This document shows positions 24,372 to 34,090 of a stretch of DNA of 64,000 bases, piece after piece; position 1 is the stretch's first letter; the number at the start of each line of letters is the position of its first letter. The notes under the pieces are model-generated. The model ran no database searches. It had not been told where the DNA came from and worked only from the letters and a program-made list of their open reading frames with translations. The DNA lies in contig JAZBRS010000060.1 in assembly GCA_037176725.1 (NCBI GenBank), forward strand, positions 57,564,001 through 57,628,000, given 5' to 3'. A program made the translations under genes and the position numbers. The stretch comes from Posidonia oceanica (taxonomy: Eukaryota; Streptophyta; Magnoliopsida; Alismatales; Posidoniaceae).

Positions 24372-24536
24372 AATTGTCTTATCTTCTTCTTTTCTTATCT
24401 TTTCTCCTCTATTTTAAGTGTTTTCGAGTTGAGCCCTCCTCCTCGGACATAGCCGCTTATAGTGAGCCTGATTCCGATTGGTGCACGTGAGCTTCTGGCA
24501 GTGTGCATGGACGATCTGAACACCGAGATTACTACA

Positions 24537-24541
24537 GCGAT
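24537..24541. other. Candidate target-site duplication of E1
   Basis: GCGAT directly follows the CTACA end. The partner copy would lie upstream of the window, so this cannot be confirmed here. Confidence 0.35.
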
Positions 24542-25027
24542 ACCAGAGAGCAGCCTAAAAAGATGCCCCTGGTATCAGGGATGATACCAGGGGACAGTCG
24601 AGGTGCCCCTAGTACCAAAGGAAAGAAAAAGAAGACAAAACTAACACGTTTGCCAAGCGAGCAGTTAGGGGTGCTAGCCTAGAGCAAACTGGGCAAGTGG
24701 TAGCGGCGGTGCGTGGATCAGTAGGGTTCTTTGCGTGCATGTTGACTGCAGAGGGCTTTGCTACAACTCTCCTGCCGAGGTTGCTGATTGCATGATGCTT
24801 GCAAAGGGAACTGTTTTGGGACTTTTTGCGGGGCTGCTTCAGGTTGTCTGCATGGGTTAATGCTCTAAGGTGCTTGATGCAGGTCCTGTAACATCCTGAC
24901 AGGAACAGATATGCAAATAGGCAAGGCATGCATCACAAATAAATGGCGTGAAACGTCTTTGTATTGAGTGAATCTCTGTTACACGCCTTTGATAGGCCAA
25001 AAGATACAGCATGGTTCAAGCAAAAAG
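24537..25027 (-). other. E2 3' region, cut by E1 insertion
   Basis: Reversed counterpart of 15933-16400 in E1, including the GGTATC and GATACC words. The hairpin arrays that follow in E1 are not present because E1 interrupts exactly here. No gene. Confidence 0.65.
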
Positions 25028-26149
25028 CTATACAAGCAGATAGCTGCATAGACGCTTAGTTGTGCCGGGCCTTCTTTGTTGGACGGGAGTCTGGAAACTA
25101 GGGGCGCCTGGAGGAATCTCGCTGAGGGGCCAGAGTCCCTGCACCTCAGAGACGTACTCAGAAGTACATCCTGAGCCCTTCACAGCTGCAATATTAGTGG
25201 ATTTTACCCCATGCCGCATCAGGTCCGCTAGCACTGTTGTAGAGGCTGTTGTGCTAAAGGGGTATGGCTGCATGAGTCTGGGTGCAGTGCTATCAATGAA
25301 GGCGCCCTGTCGGTAGTCAAACTGCCGCATGACCCGGATAGGGTGGTACTCCACACCTCCGGTGAATCTTGGCAGTACTACGAGCCGCGAATCGTGAGCA
25401 TCGAAGAAGACAGTAAAGGGCTCTGCTGCAGATGGGATGATTCGCCAAGTTATTGCATCATCTGTCAGCTCAGATAGCTTCTGATACTCCTCCGGCACGG
25501 TCTTTATTGTTCTTGCGTGGCCACTGCTGCAGTATGTTTCAATAGCATGCCTTTGAGGGCGCAAGAGGTCCATCTCCAGGTGTGCAGCTAGCCAGATCTG
25601 CACAAGCACCCCGCAGTCGTGGAACTGACGGTAGCGATGCACAATGCGGTCCAGCCCGCGGTACGTTTCGGTGAGGACGACGAAACCCTGGAGCCACAGC
25701 TTGTCTCCAAGTTCAGCATGCCTCTCCATAACAGCATCAAAGTACTCTACGCGGAGCAGGGGCGTGGGCCCGCTGGTGCAGATAAGTTTTTGCTGGACGC
25801 GTTTAACAGAGAGCCTAGTCAGCTGGCTCAGAACCGCAGCATATCCATCGCGCCTCATAAAGATTGGGGGTCCCATAATTGCAGAGAAGCCGTAGATCCG
25901 GCACACCTCCTCAAGTGTAGGAGTCAGCTCCGTCCTGCCGAAGCGGAAGACGTGATGTGCTGGCTTCCAGAACCTTGCTGCAGTGTAGAGGAGATGCCGG
26001 CTCACTTCAACATCTGCTGCTTTCAGAAGCTTAGAGGGGATACCCCAAGTGCGCAGCCTCTCGCGATCAGCTTCAGTGAGTTTGCCAACCCAGTCTCGCA
26101 AGGCATCTGAACAGTGCATGGGAGTGACCAGAGTTGGATAATCCATCAC
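25028..26149 (-). CDS. E2 downstream ORF, DUF7745 / plant-mobile-domain-like (open)
   Basis: A 373-codon uninterrupted ORF homologous to 14730-15932 in E1. Shared words include KLLKAADVEVSRHLL, FRFGRTELTPTLEEV, GPPIFMRRD, QIWLAAHLE and RQGAFIDSTAPRL. It lacks 37 residues present in E1 between LQGFV and the GLDR segment, an in-frame loss near position 25672. Its C-terminal tail also differs. It stays fully open while gag-pol of the same copy has 14 stops. I do not recognise a catalytic motif. It would need its own expression route (subgenomic or spliced RNA), since it lies beyond the integrase stop and a 1.5 kb spacer. Confidence 0.6.
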   Translation of the reverse strand: MMDYPTLVTPMHCSDALRDWVGKLTEADRERLRTWGIPSKLLKAADVEVSRHLLYTAARFWKPAHHVFRFGRTELTPTLEEVCRIYGFSAIMGPPIFMRRDGYAAVLSQLTRLSVKRVQQKLICTSGPTPLLRVEYFDAVMERHAELGDKLWLQGFVVLTETYRGLDRIVHRYRQFHDCGVLVQIWLAAHLEMDLLRPQRHAIETYCSSGHARTIKTVPEEYQKLSELTDDAITWRIIPSAAEPFTVFFDAHDSRLVVLPRFTGGVEYHPIRVMRQFDYRQGAFIDSTAPRLMQPYPFSTTASTTVLADLMRHGVKSTNIAAVKGSGCTSEYVSEVQGLWPLSEIPPGAPSFQTPVQQRRPGTTKRLCSYLLV

Positions 26150-27626
26150 AGGAGTGTAAGTGCAGGCTGCTGGTACAGAAAGCTCAGGTACCTGTATTCA
26201 GAGTTGCAGTTCATCAGATCAGGTATAAGCATACAACTGGCTGGTAAAGGGCATCATTTCAAAATTAACACAGCAGCTTTAGCAGGTTTAACAGTTAGCA
26301 TTCAGAGTGCAGATATTTAAACATATTCAGACTAGGGGCAGCTCTGCTGGGGCAAGTGGTTGGTCGGAGCTCTGGACCAGTGCAGCTTTAAGAAGGTCGA
26401 CGCATGCCGGGTAGAAGTACTGCCTCAACGCCGGGCCAAGTTTTGCAGAGCAGGGAGATAGAAGAAAAGGGAAGGACTTATGCTATGCATGCATGCAGGG
26501 TTTATGCTTAGTATGCAGAGAGATGTGCATGACTTGGACTAGATGCTATGGATGTATGCATGACTTAGCTTATATGCTGTAGCCCTCAGCATAAGGAGTG
26601 CTTGGTGCCTGCTGTAGAGGAAGAGAGGGGTCCCTGACTCATTGGACTCTACTCAAGCTCTTAACTTGCTGGTGGCGCTCAGGAGAGGGTTGTTTGCAGT
26701 GCAGAGGTGGTGGGTGGTGAGGACAGGCTTCAGACCAAACTCCCAAGGACCTACACCTACTCTTTTGCATCGTTTTGGCTCCCTCATAGGCATGTAGGTT
26801 TCCGCTATCCCTAACTTGGAGGTAGTGGGCACCTAGCTGGAGTTGGGGGAGCTGTTTGCTAGGCCTTGCTGAGTTTAAAGGCTTCGTAGGGTTTGTGGAT
26901 TCCCCAGGCGCAAACTTTGCTTATCTCTAAGGGATTGCGTTGCTTGCTTTTTTTCCTTTCTGGAGTTGCTTTTTTTTGCTTCTTTTCTTTTTACTTTCTC
27001 TTTTTTTGCTTTGCTTTTTCTTTTCTTCTTTTTTTTGCAAGCTTCCGCTATCCCAGGCTTAGAGGTAATGGGCGTTGGGGTTTTGAAGTGGATTCGGGGC
27101 TCCCAGGTGCTAAGTGATGAACTACCTCTGAAGTAGTTCAGAGGGACAGGGTTATGCTACACGCCTCTATCTTTAGGGTCTGCTTCTGTCTTCGCCTTCT
27201 ATTACTTTTTCTTCTATGCCCAAGCTCAGACATATTCTTTTATGCTCACATTTGCTCACGCCCTAGCATTTTATCTCCCTCGGGAGGTGCAAGTCCTAAG
27301 GGGTTTGGTTGTTTCGCCTGTTCTTATTTGAAAGGTGGCTCCCTCACTAGCTAAGACACCCAAGTAGTGTCAAGTGAGGCAGGGTAGACTCCTTCCAAAG
27401 CAGGCAGCATGTCCGATTTCATCATCGGGCCAAAATGCAATGCATGATTTTTTGCAAGGATTTCTGATTTTTGCTGGAGGTATGCAGGATGAGATAGAGA
27501 ATGCAAGGCTATATGCAGAGAATGCGGGAATGCAAGGGAGGAGATTGGGATGTAGGGAGAATGCACAAGGAAGAGAAGATGCAAAGGGTAGGATGGGAGG
27601 AAATGCTCTGCAAGGTTGGGGCCAGG
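26150..27626 (-). other. E2 spacer between integrase and downstream ORF
   Basis: No supported gene. It holds a pyrimidine tract on the plus strand (about 26940-27040) matching the purine tract of E1, and segments related to 14040-14340 in E1. The 46-bp repeat of E1 is absent. Confidence 0.6.
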
Positions 27627-28730
27627 CTATTGGTAGTACTTCTTGATATAGCATGCATTGACCGGCTCTAACTGCCTAGTCTGATCCATGTCCTCAAGAA
27701 TCACTGCGCCACCTGAGAATGCCTGCTTGACCACAAAGGGGCCATGCCAGTTGGGTCGGAATTTGCCTCGACCGTCTGGCAAGTGGATGGCTTGCAAGAC
27801 AAGGTCACCTGGCTGGAAGCTCCTGGGTCGCACCTTCTTTGGGTATGCTCTTGCCATACGCTTCTGGTAGCAGCGAGCATTATGCATTGCTTGCAATCTA
27901 CGCTCGTCAATCAGGTTGAGCTGGGCGCAGCGGTCCTCAACCCATTCTGCTTCTTCCAGTTCTGCTTCTCGCAGGATTCACAGTGAAGGGATCTCCACTT
28001 CGACAGGCAGCATTGCTTCCATGCCATATGCCAGCGAATAAGGGGTTGCTCCTGTAGAGGTCCGCACTGATGTTCTGTACGCCCAGAGTGCGTACGGGAG
28101 CTTATCATGCCAGTCTCTGTGGGTTTCTGCCATCTTCTTCACTATCTTCACAATGTTTTTGTTGGCTGACTCCACTACTTCATTCATCTGCGGCCTATAC
28201 GGCAAGGATCTATGATGCTTGATCTGATGCTTCTACAGGTATTCCTCGATCCTCTTTGCAATAAAATTCGGGCCATTGTCAGAGATGACTGCATGCGGGA
28301 CCCCATACCAGGTGACATTGTTATTTCTGATAAACTTCTCTGTCACTGCAGCTGTGACCGCCTTGTAGGAGGCTGCTTCCACCCACTTAGTGAAATAATC
28401 TATCGCTACCAGGATGAAGCGATGACCATTCGATGCTGCAGGGTGTATGGCGCCAATGACATCCATCCCCCAGGTGGAGAAGGGCCATGGCGAGGACATG
28501 CTATGCAATTCCTACGGGGGTGCGTGCATAAGGTTACCATGGATCTGGCAGTTGTGGCATCTACGCACAAACTGGCAGCAGTCTGCCTCCATGGTTGACC
28601 AGAAGTAGCCTTGCAACATTATCTTCTTGGCTAGCAGCACTCCATTCATATGTGGACCACAAGTCCCTGCATGAACTTGGAGCATAAGCGTGTCGGCCTC
28701 TAACTTGCTTAGGCAGCGCAGGAGCATCTA
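27627..28730 (-). pseudogene. E2 integrase (broken)
   Basis: Same protein as at 11816-13160. The zinc finger is complete (His of VHAGTCG, His of GPHMNG, Cys-Cys of CHNC). Catalytic Asp at 28461-28463 (GMDVIG), Asp at 28278-28280 (ISDNGPNF) and Glu at 28170-28172 (VVESANKN) are all present, with D-35-E spacing. Stops: TAG at 28728, 28512 and 28233, facing CAG, CAA and CAG in E1, and TGA at 27978 facing CGG. The C-terminal segment GPFVVKQAFSGGAV and the ending KKYYQ match E1. Every catalytic residue survives, so only the nonsense changes disable it. Confidence 0.88.
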
Positions 28731-29400
28731 GCTGTATGATCTTCTGTATAGTTGCCCTGCCCCTAACACATACTTTGACGCCAGACGCGCCAAAGTTCTT
28801 TTATCTGCTACTGAGGTGCCAGGCGGGTGGCTGCCAGACTCAAGGAATGCTTTGATATCGCAATAGCAAGGCTGCTCTTCTGCCGAATCTGCCTCCTCTA
28901 TGCTCATGCAATGCGCAGGCTGCTCCATGCACGTAACTGATACATCCACTGCTCGATCCTCAAGTACACTGAGCCAGGACACTAAGGTTGCCAACGCATC
29001 TGCATATGCGTTCCTTGCTCTGTTCATATACGAGAAGCGGATGCTTGCAAACTGCTCTATTAGCTTCAGCAGGTGTTCGTGATATGGCATTAACTTTGGA
29101 TCTTTTGTTCTCTAGTCGCCATTCACTTGGGAAATCACCAGCATGGCATCGCCGTGCACATGCAGCTTCTGCACCTCGTGCTCGAGCGCGACCTTCAATC
29201 CCAGAATGCATGCTTCATATTCTGCTTCGTTGTTAATGCATTTGAAGGTCAGCTTCCTTGCAAAGGGGATCATCTGCCCCTACGGTGTGGTCAGCACCGC
29301 GCCTATGCCTCGACCCTTCTTGTTGACAGCGCCATCAAAGTAGAGTTGCCAATGCTCTAAGTCTTCGGGGTCCTTCTCTTTAGTGTCTTCCATTGCAAAG
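28731..29400 (-). pseudogene. E2 second, archaeal-type RNase H (broken)
   Basis: Matches the aRNH of E1: WQLYFDGAVNKKGRG, the NNEAEYEACILGL segment, VHGDAMLVISQVNG, and RNAYADALATLVS. TAG stops lie at 29280 (CAG in E1) and about 29114 (TGG in E1). A short stretch between aRNH and integrase (EQPAHCMSIEEADS) is shared with E1. Confidence 0.82.
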
Positions 29401-31150
29401 AGAATGTCCTGATCCGGGAACTGCGTCTGGAGAGGTTGGTATTCAGGCAAAGGAAAGTCTGCAAGGTGATCTGCCATGGCTTGGCCCTTCATGGCGCGCT
29501 GCATGACAAAGGTGATGTCGTACTGAGACAACAACACTTGCCACTTGACGCATCTGCCTACCATTGCTGGCTTTTGGAAGAGGAACTTGATGGAGTCATG
29601 TCGGCATAGAAGCTGGACTGGGTACGCCATCATGTAGTGCCTCAGCTTCTGTGCAGCCCAGAAGAGGGATAAGCAAGTCTTCTCCATTGTGTTATACCTG
29701 GCTTCGCAGTCGTTGAATTTCTTGCTCAGGTAATAAATTGCGTGCTCCTTTCTACCAGATTCATCATGCTGGCCCAAGACGGCGCCCATGGAATGCTGGG
29801 TGGTAGAGAGGTAGAGAAGTAGAGAAGCAGACGTCTCCCAGGCGTGGGAGGGACCAACACAGGAGGCTTGGTCAGAAGCTGCTTGATCTTGTTGAGGGCG
29901 GCTTGACACTCTTCGCTCCAGCTGATCTGTGCATTCTTCTTCAGGAGCTTGAAGATCGGTTCGCATATAGGCGTGAGCTGCGCAATGAATCGACTAATAT
30001 ATTGCAAGCGTTCGAGCAGGCCTCGGACTTCTTTCTCTGTCCTGGGGGGTGGCATATCCACGATGGCTTTTGCTTTCATCAGGTCCACTTCAATCCCCCT
30101 CTGGCTAACAATGTAGCCTAGGAGCTTGCCAGAAGATACCCCAAATACGCATTTGCTGGGGTTAAGGTGCAACTTGTACTTTCGCAAGCGGTCAAAGAGC
30201 TTCCTTAAGCAGGCATGGTGATCCTCAGGCTCTTTCGTCTTGGCAATCATATCATCCACGTATACCTCAACTTCTTGATGCATGAGGTCGTGGAAAAGTG
30301 CAGTCATGGCCCTCTGATAGGTTGCGCCGGCATTTTTCAGCCCAAACGGCATAACTTGATAGCAGAAGACACCCCAAGGGGTGATGAATGATGTTTTCTC
30401 CATATCCTCTTCTGCCATTCTAATCTGATTATAGTCAGAGAAGTCGTCCATGAAAGAGAGCATCTTGTGCCCTGCGGTATTATCGAACAGAATGTCAATG
30501 TGCGGTAGTGGAAAATCATCCTTGGGACTCGCCTTGTTCAGGTCCCGATAATCGATGCACATGCGGACTCGTCCGTCTTTCTTAGGCACTGGGACGACAT
30601 TTGCAAGCCACTCAGGGTAAAGGACGACCTTGAGGAAGTTAACGCCGTGCTGCTTCATGATCTCCTCTTTGATCATAAGTAGCCACTGCGGTCGCCATTG
30701 CCTTAGCTTCTGCTTTACTGGCCTTGCATCTGGGTCTAAGGGCAGGTTGTGCGCAACTATCTCAATGTTAAGGCCCACCATATCCTTGTAGCTCCAGGCA
30801 AAGACATCCGCATACTCCTTCAAGAATGCGATGAATTCTGCTCTAGCCTGGGGCAACAGAAGGGTGCTGATACGGACCTCTCTGATTTCTTCTGCTGTGC
30901 CAATGCTGACAACCTCTGTCTCCTCTTCGACATGGAGGTTGGGGCCTTCTGGATCATCGTCGTGGGGCCGAAACTTAGGCGATGGTTCGTCATTCTCATC
31001 TTCGCCTGTATCATCCTCCTCTCCATATGCAATAAGTTCTGAGAGGATCTCCTTCTCAAAGGTGGGATCTGAGATATCGAAAGAGTGCAAGTGTTTCGCT
31101 GCTTGGCCTTGGTGACGCCTCAGGATGGTCATGCATACCCGAGTGTTTTT
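29401..31150 (-). pseudogene. E2 reverse transcriptase plus first RNase H
   Basis: RT blocks match E1 and include KDGRVRMCIDYRDLNKAS, MPFGLKNAGA and the intact active site YVDD at 30251-30262. The RT frame is open continuously with the upstream linker from 32089. A frameshift near 29820-29830, where TTCTCTAC is duplicated, moves the RNase H (GAVLGQHDESG, AIYYLSKKF) into another frame. The catalytic Asp pair is normal here, in contrast to E1. Confidence 0.9.
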
Positions 31151-32521
31151 ATACCCTCGGCGCGCGTCCTCTGTCCAGGCAAGCTCCTCAGCTGTTTCTG
31201 CCTGCTCTGACTCTGCTGATTCTGTTAACTCTGCTGCTGCTGACTGTACTGCTGGTGACTGTTGCGCTGCATATTGTGCTGCTACCGATACATGCTGTAC
31301 TGCCGCCACTTGCGCATATTGCTCTCCTACTACTGTATGTTGCTCTACTAATATAGATGCATGTTGCTCTACTGCTACTACATGTTGCTCTATATCTACT
31401 GCATGGTGCTCTACTTCTACTGCATGGGACTCTACATCTACTGCATGGTGCTCTACATCTACTGCATGGGACGCTACTTCTACTGCATGGGACTCTGCAT
31501 GGGGTTCTGCATGGGACTCTGCATGGGACTTTGCATGGTGCTCTGCATGGGACTCTCTTCCTTTTGCATGGTGCTCTGCATGGGACTCTGCATGGTGCTC
31601 TGCATGGGGCTCTGCATGGGACTCTGCATGGGACTTTGCATGGGACTCTGCATGGTGCTCTGCATGGTGCTCTGCATGGGACTCTGCATGGTGCTCTGCA
31701 TGGGACTCTGCATGGGACTCTCCTTCTGCATGGGGCTCTGCATGGGACTCTGCATGGTGCTCTGCATGGGACTCTGCATGGGACTCTCCTTCTGCATGGG
31801 GCTCTGCATGGGACTTTCTTTCTGCATGGGGCTCTACATGGGACTCTCTTTCTTCTGCCTGCTGTACTACATGATGCTCTACTGCTGGTGCATCTTGCTC
31901 TGCTACTGCTGCTTTGCCTATATGGGGCATACGCTGCATAAACCATCGAGACCCACCCCCTGGCTGCAGGGTGATCAGCTCATCTGGTCTGATGGGTGCC
32001 TCGAGCGCTAGATCTTCCTCTAGGACCATGATAGAGGGATCTGTAGCCACGGCCTTCCCCTTCTTTTGCGTAGTCTCATGTTCTACCACGTCCTGCGCCA
32101 GGGACGCGAGCTGCTCCTAGAATAACTGCTCCAAGTCTCCCATAGAGAAGTCAATCTGAGCATCAGCAGCCGCTCCTGCCTCCTCATCCGAGGGTGAGTC
32201 GACGTAGTAAGCGACTGCCGGACTTGCGGCCGGCCCTGGCCCGACTGCTGGGCTTTTTGCTGCTTGGGGTATCTGCTTGGTTGCAACTGGATATGCTGCC
32301 AGGATTACTGCTCGTGCCGGCGGAGAGGCACAATCGCTCTTCTAAGGGGCCGATGGCTGGGCCGCCATGCTTGGGGATGAAACGCCGATGCCCATGGGTG
32401 ACAGTGGTGGTCTCTCGGTAGCAGCGGCGAGAATCTTCTGCATAGCAAGATCTGTTGAGGCTAATAGCGGTGTGCCTGATTGAGCTGCCCGGCTTGCTTG
32501 TGGTGCTGTCAATGATGCGGG
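31151..32521 (-). pseudogene. E2 protease-RT linker with His-Ala-Glu repeat
   Basis: Linker between protease and RT. Its C-terminal half (from about 32089) is in one open frame with RT. It includes a tetrapeptide repeat (SHAE, HHAE, PHAE) followed by a seven-residue repeat built on VEHHAV. Upstream parts align with E1 (YYVDSPSDEE, KGKAVATDP, RPDELIT). TAG stops near 32345 and 32117 interrupt the N-terminal half. Confidence 0.75.
31390..31860 (-). repeat. 12-bp coding microsatellite (His-Ala-Glu tetrapeptides)
   Basis: About 26 tandem 12-bp units read S/H/P-His-Ala-Glu or Lys on the minus strand, followed by about five 21-bp units reading x-Val-Glu-x-His-Ala-Val. The plus strand reads as repeated CTCTGCATGGGA. 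Because 12 and 21 are multiples of three, all six frames stay open; only the minus-strand frame continuous with RT is meaningful. Confidence 0.92.
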
Positions 32522-34090
32522 CTAAGTCACGCTATCGCCTAACCCGGCTGACTGTGTCGCTTGAGAAAGTGATTTCCAAGCTGGTGCGGCTGCGGCCACA
32601 GGTTGACTACTGGATAACACCGGAGGGCGTGCTTCTGGTTCTGGTGCTGCAGCTGCGACTATCGACAACTTTGGTGACGCTGCAGGAAGAAGGGAAGCTG
32701 TCAGCCCTATCCCAGGGTTTGCCAATTCTGCTGTTTCATTGGTAAGTGCTAAGCAAACTGACCGGGACGTAGTCGCGTTGAGTTGGTCCTTGCTGCTGGT
32801 TGGGGCTGCCTCAACTATACCAGACTCTTCCTCATTTGAGTAATAGTCCTCGATGCAGACCCATTCTTCTTCTAGCAGCTGGGAATTTGGGCATAGCGCC
32901 TGCTGTGCTGAGGCTTCACTGCTGGTAGAATCCAGGATACCTGCACTGGTGAAGTTAGTGAGGTCCTGTGGAATAGCCAGCCTCTGATCCTTGGACAGCA
33001 TGCATCTGTCTTTACTGGACTGCAGATCGTATCCAAGGCCTTCTGACTCTCTTCGCTCTGCTGCTTGGACTGGCTCAGCGATTCCCTGGCCATATCGCCC
33101 GAGCAGTGCTCCTTTGACATAGCCCCACCTGTGACAGACATTTTCGACCATCCGGAAGGAGTTGCTGTGAATGGCCAAGGAGTTGACACGTTCAAGATCA
33201 GGTACAAAGTTAACCGGCTCACACCGATTAACTCGATACAAAGCAGCTGAAAGTTCAGGGTCAAAAGGGATTGTATGCGAAGAGATGAGTGCAACCACTT
33301 CGATCCGCTCTTTCTCGAAGTTTTCCGCCATTACAACGATAACATCGTCACCGTGGCGAAACTTAATCATGCAGTGGAGGGTCAAGGGGATGACCTGATG
33401 CTTGTGAAGCCACGGGCGCCCAAGCAGGAAATTAAAGTTAGGCTCCAAGTCAACATTGTAGAATTCCACATCGAAGGTGACCGGGCCAATGATCAAAGGA
33501 ATAATCAGAATCCCTAGAGCGTCATGGTGCGTATTGTTAAAAGCTGTCATTCCCTTTATCGCTGGAGTGATATCCTCGGCTTTGAATCCGAGCCTGGTTG
33601 CAGTGCGCAACGGACAGACATTAAGGCCTGACTCGTTATCAACCAACGATAGGGGAATGCGAAAGTTTTTGTATTGCACCGTGACAAACAAGGGTTGGTT
33701 GTGATTAATCCTGGCCAGAGGCAGCTCATCGCTCGTGAAAGAGATGATCTGCGGCTCCGCGATAACGCCAACCATGCTCTCCAGGGCTGCAGTCTCTATG
33801 GCTTGGGATATTCGGGCAGCTTGGAATACTCTGAGAAAAGCCTCACGGTGTTCGGAAGAGGAGTGGATAAGGTCCCAAATGGATATATCAGCTTTAACCC
33901 TCCTAAGCTGGGAAGTGATGTCTGTTTTGTGGTGCGGCTTTCTGGCAACAGGAGGGGGTGCTCTGGGAGTTGGTTCTACCGGGCTAGGTGCAGGGGGCTG
34001 GCTTGATACTGGGGGTGCTGCTGGCTGGCTTGCTGGTGGAGGTGCAACGGGTGCTGGACGGCTGGGCCTTACCACCGGTGCTGCGGGCTG
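32522..34090 (-). pseudogene. E2 protease with G-patch (motif mutated)
   Basis: An open 517-codon frame homologous to 7007-8548. The active-site motif reads DNES (33629-33640) in place of DNGS, a Gly-to-Glu change (GGG to GAG) next to the catalytic Asp. Family knowledge says the D-[ST/N]-G triad is needed, so this protease is probably dead. The G-patch-like segment (GRYGQGI, GLGYDL) is present. The N-terminus is a Pro/Ala-rich continuation of gag with ADISIWDLIHSSSEHREAF, shared with E1. Confidence 0.85.

Larger units (their letters stand above)
1..24536 (+). mobile_element. E1: giant Tat/Ogre-type Ty3/gypsy LTR retrotransposon (5' end off-window)
   Basis: The order LTR, PBS, gag, protease, RT, RNase H, second (archaeal-type) RNase H, integrase, extra ORF, long 3' region, PPT, LTR is diagnostic of the Tat/Ogre branch of plant Ty3/gypsy elements. 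The internal region is about 15.4 kb (3093-18484) and the intact 3' LTR about 6.05 kb. Window position 1 aligns with about 19202 in the 3' LTR, so roughly 0.7 kb of the 5' LTR lies upstream. The coding part carries 13 in-frame TAG, 2 TAA and 1 TGA stops, several frameshifts and a mutated RT active site, so this copy is not autonomous. Its 3' LTR abuts reversed sequence of a sister copy (E2), so E1 inserted into E2. Confidence 0.9.
18485..24536 (+). repeat. 3' LTR of E1 (full length, about 6.05 kb)
   Basis: Starts TGTTGACACCCC and ends CTACA, giving the TG..CA ends expected of an LTR. The left part (to about 19200) has no counterpart in the window for the 5' LTR, because that part is off-window. 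It keeps the roughly 2.28 kb segment lost from the 5' LTR. Inside are a 91-bp tandem repeat (22257-22530), the 30-bp hairpin array (23450-23880) and the conserved block (24112-24190). Confidence 0.9.

Noticed and set aside
31125..32011. Plus-strand ORFs over the His-Ala-Glu repeat (Cys/Trp/Ser-, Leu/His- or Met/Cys-rich)
   Set aside because: Antisense readings of a 12-bp repeat; the real frame is the minus-strand one continuous with RT.
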